Position numbers and translations under genes: made by a program. 64,000 nucleotides of DNA from Cladochytrium replicatum (taxonomy: Eukaryota > Chytridiomycota > Chytridiomycetes > Cladochytriales > Cladochytriaceae). The stretch spans positions 1-64,000 of the forward strand of contig JAHLKD010000134.1 of NCBI GenBank assembly GCA_025526935.1, read 5' to 3'. Below are positions 56,920 through 64,000 of the stretch, one piece after another; the stretch's first letter is position 1; each line of letters opens with the position of its first letter. The notes under the pieces are model-generated. The model was not told the DNA's origin. It was given only the letters and a program-made list of their open reading frames with translations, and searched no databases.

Positions 56920-57500
56920 TTGTATTTTTGATAATATGTTAGTTTAATGGCACAGTCTGATCGATAACGTCCACGGATCAGAATCAGGGACGCCGCTAGG
57001 CAGTCCTGCGGCAATGGGATCTTTGCAAGACAAAGGTACTCTCCCAAAACTGCAGATACTTATGGCACGAACGCAATTCCCGCTGAACGATGATGCACCG
57101 ATATCCAGTTCTGCTGATGCACCGTTGCGGCAGCTGCTGCCGCTACGGCAGCATCAGGAGCAACTCCTCTGTGGGGAGCTTTCGAATCTCAAAATATTAT
57201 TCAGAACATTTGGGTTGCTTACTTAGGAATGAGCGACATGCACAGAATCACTGCTGAAAGGACTAACTAATCGTTCATCTTCCTAACAAATTGATTTTCC
57301 TTGCTCGATGCTAAATTTGAAGGATGATACATCAGGTTGGTATCCAAGCAAAGTACTCTGCAAATCTATCTCCACAGAAGTAAAGGTAAGAAGATAAGTG
57401 TGAATAATTGGGGTAGTGGAACTCATGAGCAGGTGAGACAAAATGGCAACTGCCCATGTCGCCTCCTCCATTCGGAGGTGATATGGAAAATTTTCCTTTA
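56920..57500. other. Unassigned stretch between VPS15 and the WD40 pseudogene
   Basis: Contains short frames with protein-like composition (GSESGTPLGSPAAMGSLQDK at about 56985-57040; SGATPLWGAFESQNIIQNIW in another frame at about 57150-57210), suggesting a further decayed gene. No family recognised. Confidence 0.35.
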
Positions 57501-57553
57501 TTGATGCTCTGTCGGAATGTGTCAGGTTGAGTTCTCAGTGGTAATTTCCTAAA

Positions 57554-57925
57554 ATGTTATCTAGCCACAGCGGAAACCCAATATCTCCCACGAGTGCGCA
57601 TACGTCGTGGGTTCTTTCTGTTTCGTATAATCCCGACGGGAGGCAATTCGCCTCAGGGTATGGATTGTGGACTGTCCGGTTTTGGTCGGCTGGAGCCTAT
57701 TTTAGATCGAGTGATAAACGAATGAAGATTTGGGACGCTGATAGCAGACAATATTTCACACATTTGACTCTCATACTGACCAAGTAAGTCTGCTTGAAAT
57801 TGCGTTGGCTTATTTTGGCGAAGGGTTTGGGGAGTCGCTTACAACCAGAACGGATCCAAGCTTGCTTCCTTGTCAGACGATTGTACATTAAATGTTTACT
57901 TGACTGGAGGTTAATTATTAAAGCA
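57554..57925 (+). pseudogene. WD40 protein (WDR61/Ski8-like) pseudogene fragment
   Basis: Two to three decayed WD40 blades: AHTSWVLSVSYNPDGRQFAS, SSDKRMKIWDADSRQYFTH, then in another frame GVAYNQNGSKLASLSDDCTL and NVYLTGG. The motif order (HTSWVLSV, SDKRMKIWD, a short gap, WGVAYN) matches Ski8/WDR61 of the Ski/PAF complexes. Frame changes lie inside blade one (after FAS) and near 57785. It is unlikely to belong to VPS15, whose stop is at 56919. Confidence 0.6.
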
Positions 57926-57993
57926 TGCTGGATAGTAGTCACAATTTCACGCAAGTATGTACAGGGTTTATGTTACAATAAAGTCTCCGCTGC

Positions 57994-59087
57994 TCAGTGT
58001 TCCTTTTGCTGAGTTGCCTTGACTTTTGGGCTTCGAATTCCCCACGATCCCAACTGTCGCACTTTATCAAGCAGGCCACTCTTTCTTTTTTCTTCCTTCC
58101 TTCGAGTCAAGTCCTGTTTACGCTGACGCTCAATTCGATAAAAGAGTGTACCATCCTGCAAGAGGCATCTTAACCCTGGCCTGATGTTTCTCGATTAACT
58201 TACATATTGGCGGCGAATGGACTCTTTGTCGATCATTCCATTTTTACCGCACAGCATGTACAGCGTGAGCCACTCCAGTTTCATCGCCGTCATACCGACA
58301 AGGTCCCCAATGTTGCGCATCGATTTAGTCATTTCGAGGATTTCATTGAGAGTGAGAGCCTTTTTCTTGTCCTTGTCAAACTTCGAAAACAGCTCCTCAA
58401 ACTGACCGCTGTGAATATTAATGTGTCTCACAAACAAATACTTACAGTACCTTCTCGGGAACAAAGCGTCCCTCTTCCTAATTGCAAATTAAGAAAATAT
58501 ATTTTTGAATAGGCGAAGAGCTCACATCGTACACATCTGAGTCAGAACCGTGCTTCAGTCTGTGAGAGTTTTTTATGTAAATCGGCATCAACGGGTTGGG
58601 TATCCACGAGTCCTGTATTGAATAAAACTCGGTTAGTAATATGGTAAGTATTCTTCAGATACAACCTGAGAGAACCAAAAGAACGTTGGGTTGATCACAG
58701 AGGCGGCAGCCAACGAGAACAACCAGTTGAACCCAAGAGCATAAAATCCCAGAAATGTTTCCCACGGATAAACAATTCCTTACGTCATACAATAAATGGT
58801 CGTTTGCCAGAAACTATTCGGAATGCAATACCGTTTTTGTCTCGGTCAAAGAATTCCATATGCTGTTGGAGTACCGTAAGATGTGGTTTTCCGTCGGCAG
58901 AGCCCTCCGGCATTTCTTGAGAGCAAGCGATGTTCGCTCGTGGGGTTCCTGCATTTCCAAGAGTTGCTTCAAGTTCAACCGGTGCGGGATGCTGAACTGT
59001 AATGGGAACGTTTGCAAGAACAGAAGGACTAATTGAACTTGAGAAATCAGTGTAGTCAACAAAATGTGTTTTTCATTACTTCGACAT
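57994..59087 (-). CDS. Caleosin (haem peroxygenase/lipid-droplet protein)
   Basis: Seven exons inferred: 59087-59080, 59037-58832, 58778-58666, 58612-58526, 58477-58451, 58401-58204, 58155-57994; 266 residues. Exon 1 has only eight nucleotides. The EF-hand is [20 protein letters not shown], followed by the caleosin signature [18 protein letters not shown] and [14 protein letters not shown] (membrane and proline-knot region), and then [21 protein letters not shown] with the His residues that bind haem. [20 protein letters not shown] and [21 protein letters not shown] complete the C-terminal domain. Caleosins coat lipid droplets and can reduce fatty-acid hydroperoxides. Confidence 0.92.
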
Positions 59088-59229
59088 TTTGTTACACTGC
59101 ATCTCCTCCTTTCAAGTCTTAAGAGAGTGCGAATTTATTGAACAGCCAATGTGACGTATAGGGGGAGACGTTGACAAATCAAATAAACAAAATAATACAT
59201 AAAGAACGGATGGGAGACTACATCTTTTT

Positions 59230-62200
59230 CTAGACCTGTTGCAATGGAATTACTTTTTCGGCTTTCACAAACAACCCATAGCCGTTCTCGCAACTAAAAT
59301 ATCGCTTTCCCCTCACCACTCCATCATGCTTTCCGACTGGCATACAGATCAAATTTGGGTTTGTCGAACGAGAAAGTGCTCACCTTTTTGGTCCAATCGA
59401 ATTCCTGCCCACAATCCTGAAGAAGGGTATGCATCAAACTCTCCAAGGTATTGAAGTGTTCCTTGCCGAATTTTAGACGGAGGGAGACAAGATGCGGATT
59501 TTGCTCACCTGTGCTCTTTTCACCCTTGATAACAACGCAAATATGATCACCCACCGAGGGAGAATGGGCTTGGTTGTGCTTTCGTGGCATTCCCCCTATT
59601 TCTTGATCTATGAACTGGGGATCACCTTCCACAGCAGTAGTTGGCGAATCATTCTGTTTCGGCACACTGTTCTCAGCTTTCGCATAGGGGAATCGATGAA
59701 GGGGAACAAGTTTTGGGGGTAGTGAGGGTGGGGTAGGATGATGTAAAGTTTGTAGTGTTGCTGCCTCGGGTTGCGTTTGAGGTCGCATTTTCCGAGCGGT
59801 CCTAATATGTCCTGGTGGAACTGGTGCTGTTGAGGAAGGGGCCGTTTTCGGCCGGGGAGGAGGCACTGAACATCAAAAACTCAGTCATTCCTCACCTGAT
59901 CGAAATTAACTACTTACAATGTGAAGAAAGGTTTGGTCCACCGCCCCACCACCACCGATTTCCGCTATCTGGATGATTTCCAGTTGGAGGAGGCGGGTTT
60001 AATGCAAAGTAGTCTGCTGATCTCGGGGGAAGATTGCCAATAATCCCAAGAGGTGGTTTTCGAGCAGAGGTTCCAAAAGGGGTTCTTGGTAAATATGGGA
60101 AATACTTGACCTTTAAAAGGAATTAAATAAGGTCTAGGATTCAACTTTTTTTACACACTTCGATCAAAGGATCAGCGAGTGAGTTCCTCTGGAATTTCAA
60201 CCGTCGAACTTCACGACGCAACTTCGCAACAAGAATTTGATATGCCTAAAATTGGCCGGATTACATTTAATGAAACTGCCAGGAAGCAAATTTCTTACTT
60301 TTTTCTGTCGATCAAGAAGGATCCTGGTGTTTTTGTCCAAATTGTCTTTAACGCTATCTCGAGCAGCGTCGAGAGCCTGTGCCCGGCTTAAATTACGCTT
60401 TCTCACAGGGTGGATACTTTTACCTCTTTGAGCTGTCGCTCTTTGTCCTTGAGGTCTGCAAGTACTGCTTCCCGATTATTCCCAGCGCATTTTAGCTGCG
60501 CAACTTCCCGGCGAAGGCTCGCAACTAGCGAGAAATATTCCGAATCTAAAAGCTTTTTTTCGATCTTTTCACCGGATATCTTGAGAAAATTTCACAGTAA
60601 ACAACGCATACGATGTGGGCAACTTACATGCGACAGGGCTTTCGGTAAATGCTCGCTGTTCATCCTACTCAGTCTTTCTCTCGGAGACTGTTGCCTTGAC
60701 GGGCGTTCCCCAGCCGGGGGTCGAGGTTGCTCCTTATGTTTGCTTTCGCTATTTTGAAGGCTGGTTTGTCTGCTACCTTTCTTGCTCGAATTAACCTGGG
60801 GAAGGGATGTATGAGAGGCGGATTGCCTGGGAGGACTTTGTACTCGTGACCCAGTCAGGCTTTTGGTTTTAGGAATCTCTGGCAATATTCTCTCTTTTGA
60901 CTGTGTTTTTATGGTAGTCGTTAACGGAGATTTGTGATTCACTGATGTTGTGATATCAGTCTTCCCATGAGGGGCTTGAGCGTCAGTTGCTGAAACGAAG
61001 TCTTGCTCTTTCTCAGCCGGTTGATCCACCCCAAAGCTTTCAAATTCATCTCCGTGATATTGTTGATCAGTGTTCATTGTGCCAAGAGTCGGCTGGCCAT
61101 CGTTTCCCGCCATGAGTTGATCAACGTCTGCGAAATCGTCCCCAGCAGTTTCTGTACCATAAGCTTCTGCTTCATCGAAATTACCAGGCATCTCTGATGC
61201 AGCATTGTATAAGCCAGACGCCATAAAGGCGAGGCACTCCAGAAGTGCAATATGGGGGCCTTCACCTCTTTCTGCGCAGCCCCTAAGATCAGCGGAAAAC
61301 TCTTCGAACTGATCCGCAACAGCTTCCATATATTTGTCCAAAACGGTCCCATTAGAGTGAACCGACGATTCCCGAAGGCGAGATGCCAAAAACGAGCTAA
61401 CTGCCGCAATTTCCAGCGCGTTGTCTGATGGACTGCTGTACTCACCATCAGTTTGAGTCAGCATCATTAGCTGCTGCAGTGCCAATGAGTGCGAGTCAAC
61501 ATCGTGTCCCTCTGAAAAGTCGTTTTCGTAGCAATGGTTGTCGTCATGTCCACCCTCGTCAGTATCATAGCTCTGTACTTGATCCGCCACCGCTATCCGG
61601 AGAGCTTCGAGAGCAGCAGTTCGATCAGCATCGTCGTCAGAGTATATTCCACCGTTGTCTAACAGCAAGTCTCCTGGGACGTAGTGATCGGAGAAGGCTG
61701 ACTGGCTGTGCTTCTCCACCTCACCAGTCTGCTCATTTACACCGTTCAAGAAGCTGTCGCCGTAAGTGTTCAGCCCATCGATTACTTCATGTGTTCCATG
61801 TGCTTCGAATGATTCGTCCTCATACGACGATTCATGATGCTCCTCCTGAGTGCTGTTTGTCAAACCTTCGCCGTTCTTGGTTTCGGCTACAAATTCAGAC
61901 TGCTGGGCTTCTGTATCTTCGATAGCTTCATGGGCCTCAAAAGATTCATTGTTGTAATCAACAGACACATGTGCTTTTGCTGGGGCGAAGTCTTGCTCGT
62001 AATTAGCACCGTCTTTAAAGTAGGAGTCGGTGACTCCAATATTCTCAGACATCGGTTCTCCTGATGAGTCTTTCTGAGCTTCGTTCTCAATAGTGAGACC
62101 TTGTTCATTTGAGTTTGTTTGAGAAATATGATCTGCCACTTCTCCTTGCAGAGTTTGCTGAGGTTCACCGAGTTCCACTTCCTCAGAAGTCTGATCGTCT

Positions 62201-64000
62201 TCTGAGCTCTCAGTTCCGATAATATTTTGCTGCTCTGAGCTGTTACCTCCACTATGCGCTATTTGAGACTCCGGCGGTGCCATAGCTTCTTCAACTTTTG
62301 AAATAGTTGTGATGTCCATTAATGCGGAGGATCCTTTATTTTCACTTGCTGCTACTTCGGTCTCAACTACGACAACCTCGCACTCCTCTACTTTGATGAC
62401 GCTCTCTTCATTGTGCCCGGTTTGAAGTGTCTCCGGCTGCGACGCCATTGCTTCTTCACCAATTGAAGCAGTCTGGACTTCGATGTCTGTGGCAGACCCT
62501 TGATCATAACTAGATTTAACTTCGTTCAGATTGATGGCTCCGAGATGGTTCCCATCGAGGTTTTCTTTATTGGCTGGCTGATCGGAATTGACATTGTTAT
62601 CTGTCCTGTCATAAGCGGTATATCCCTCAGTCATATGAATAGCATCAGGCAATGGCGCAGAATCGTTCGCAGGTTTTCCGTCGTCAATCGACGAGTTGAC
62701 CTCTGCATGAGTGCCTTGATGAGCATCAACCTGTACCTCGGCTTCATTTGGTAATTCACTGTGTGCAATATCGGATAACTGTTTATCATCTGCCGGACGG
62801 GGAGCAGCTAGCTCTAAATCATCGTTCACAGGAACTTCTTGCTCGGCTGCGCTCGTCAGATTATGTCCATCAACCATCGTTTCTTGTTCTTTCTCTATAG
62901 CATCATTTTTAGGTTTGAATTCAGATCGTGGTTGATTCCCTTGTTCATCGAGCACATCCGATGCGTGATTGCCATCCATTGGTTCGAATCCTGGGTTCGC
63001 ATCAGTGATTTCAGTAAGATTTTGATCATTTTCGCCACTATCTTTCCCAATGTTTGTGGCAAAGTTTTCTCTAGAATCATTTTGAACTTCAGGCACCGCA
63101 TTCTCATTCCTTGAATCGTCGGACTTCTCGTTCCCAACATCCCCTATGATATTATCACTAAGATCCCCAGAGTAGTCTACTGCTTGAAGCTCCTCATTTG
63201 GGAGAACGGTGTCCTGCGCAGGGTGCTCTACCCGATCTTCCACAGAGGACGTATCAGTGAGAACTGAGGCCCGCACGGTTGTTTCAATTTCGACCGGTGA
63301 CGAAGTTTTCTCTGGAAATATTGTTTCTTGGGCTTCAGGACTATCCCCCACCATCTTGCTGGTGTCAAATCCGTCCGTCCCCTGGGACAAATCAATGGCA
63401 GCTTGTTCGGGAGCGATATTTAGGTGGTCTGGCCCAATCCATTCCTCCGTTGGAACATCTGAAATATTTGAAGTCTCAAGTGACTGAGGTGCCGGTTTCT
63501 CAGCCGCTTCCGCGGACGTTCCATCGGTTTTATCTGTCCCAATTGGAACGACCGCGAGGTTGGACTCTCCACTTTGTTGCTGCACTTCCGTTTCTTTTTG
63601 AGGATCTTCTATCATATTCTCTTTGTCTTCTTGATGATCATGTACTGCGGGAGCATTTTCCACCGGCTCCAAAACAGGTGCCTCGTGCTCTTGCTTAATA
63701 TGTCCGTCGTTCTTCTCACCACTAGTAAGAACCTCTGCTGTGGGAAAAGGTGAAACGTCGGCAAATTTTCCTTCTTCCTTTTCCGAATTAGATGGTGACA
63801 GTTCTTCTTTCGTCGGCAACTTTTGATGCTCGTCGTGTTTCTCTAAGAATCCTTCGTTTACAACTTGTTCTGGTTCACGTGCAATGCTAGGGGTCGCCGC
63901 ATCGCCGTTCTGCTGTTCCGTTTGTCCGTCTTTTTCGTCATTGCTTCGAGCGTCTCCATGTTCTTTGGCTCCATCGGCACCTGTTTGAATTTCTGCATTT
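59230..64000 (-). CDS. CAP-Gly protein with long acidic N-terminus (5' end outside window)
   Basis: The reading frame is open to the right edge, so the start lies beyond it. About 1,130 residues (64000 to about 60630) are acidic and Glu/Asp/Ser/Asn-rich with no globular domain, ending in a basic Ser/Pro/Arg stretch (KKGSRQTSLQNSESKHKEQ). After an intron come coiled-coil exons (LLDSEYFSLVASLRREVAQL and LADLKDKERQLKEV, 60590-60410) and Pro-rich exons (about 60100-59510). The last exons (up to 59509, 59461-59384, 59336-59230) splice to SVGDHICVVIKGEKSTGTL, QYLGEFDAYPSSGLWAGIRLD, then VGKHDGVVRGKRYFSC and ENGYGLFVKAEKV. This is a complete CAP-Gly domain with the GKHDG groove that binds EEY/F tails of tubulin. 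Probably a microtubule-associated protein. Confidence 0.8.

Overview
The window is eukaryotic nuclear DNA, most probably from an early-diverging (chytrid-like) fungus. The evidence is genes split by many short GT-AG introns (about 40-60 nt), fungal-type mitochondrial proteins (an Rcf2-like HIG1 protein, Coq3, a Yah1-like ferredoxin, EF-Ts, bL34m), a Cdc50/Lem3 protein and a Vps15 kinase. TAA, TAG and TGA all act as stops. The taxonomic call is inference; no rRNA or tRNA gene was recognised.

Layout. Positions 1 to about 18500 are a nest of mobile elements. Ty1/copia pieces occur in both orientations (gag, protease, GAG-pre-integrase, integrase C-terminus, reverse transcriptase) with three copies of one ~599-bp LTR. 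Two broken hAT elements (4206-7945 minus and 8263-10433 plus) sit in copia sequence at two different target sites. A decayed LINE reverse transcriptase lies on the minus strand (16000-18005), followed by a worn hAT end (18250-18505). Positions 18600-24560 are transitional: septin-like and rhomboid genes sit among decayed copies of a SNF2 helicase and a UBA4/MOCS3 E1-like gene and a 569-bp hAT-derived MITE. From 24659 to the end the sequence is gene-dense: forkhead factor, COQ3, TDP1, ESCRT-III protein, bL34m, CDC50, RCF2, alpha-dioxygenase, CRAL-TRIO protein, PWWP-like chromatin protein, EF-Ts, ferredoxin, a CHTOP/FOP-like RNA-export protein, VPS15, caleosin, and a CAP-Gly protein that runs off the right edge.

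How the genes relate. These are monocistronic eukaryotic genes, often in divergent or convergent pairs. Themes are mitochondria (COQ3, RCF2, bL34m, EF-Ts, ferredoxin, rhomboid), membrane traffic and lipids (VPS15, ESCRT-III, CDC50, CRAL-TRIO) and oxylipin chemistry (alpha-dioxygenase, caleosin).

The most unusual item is hAT element A/B. Combining the two broken copies gives GGGTC-rich terminal repeats, arrays of a ~97-bp repeat carrying the palindrome TGTCC-N4-GGACA, a BED-finger hAT transposase, and a second intact 560-aa coiled-coil gene of unknown function. An array lies upstream of each gene. Exon boundaries given below were chosen by eye from splice consensus, reading frame and family conservation.
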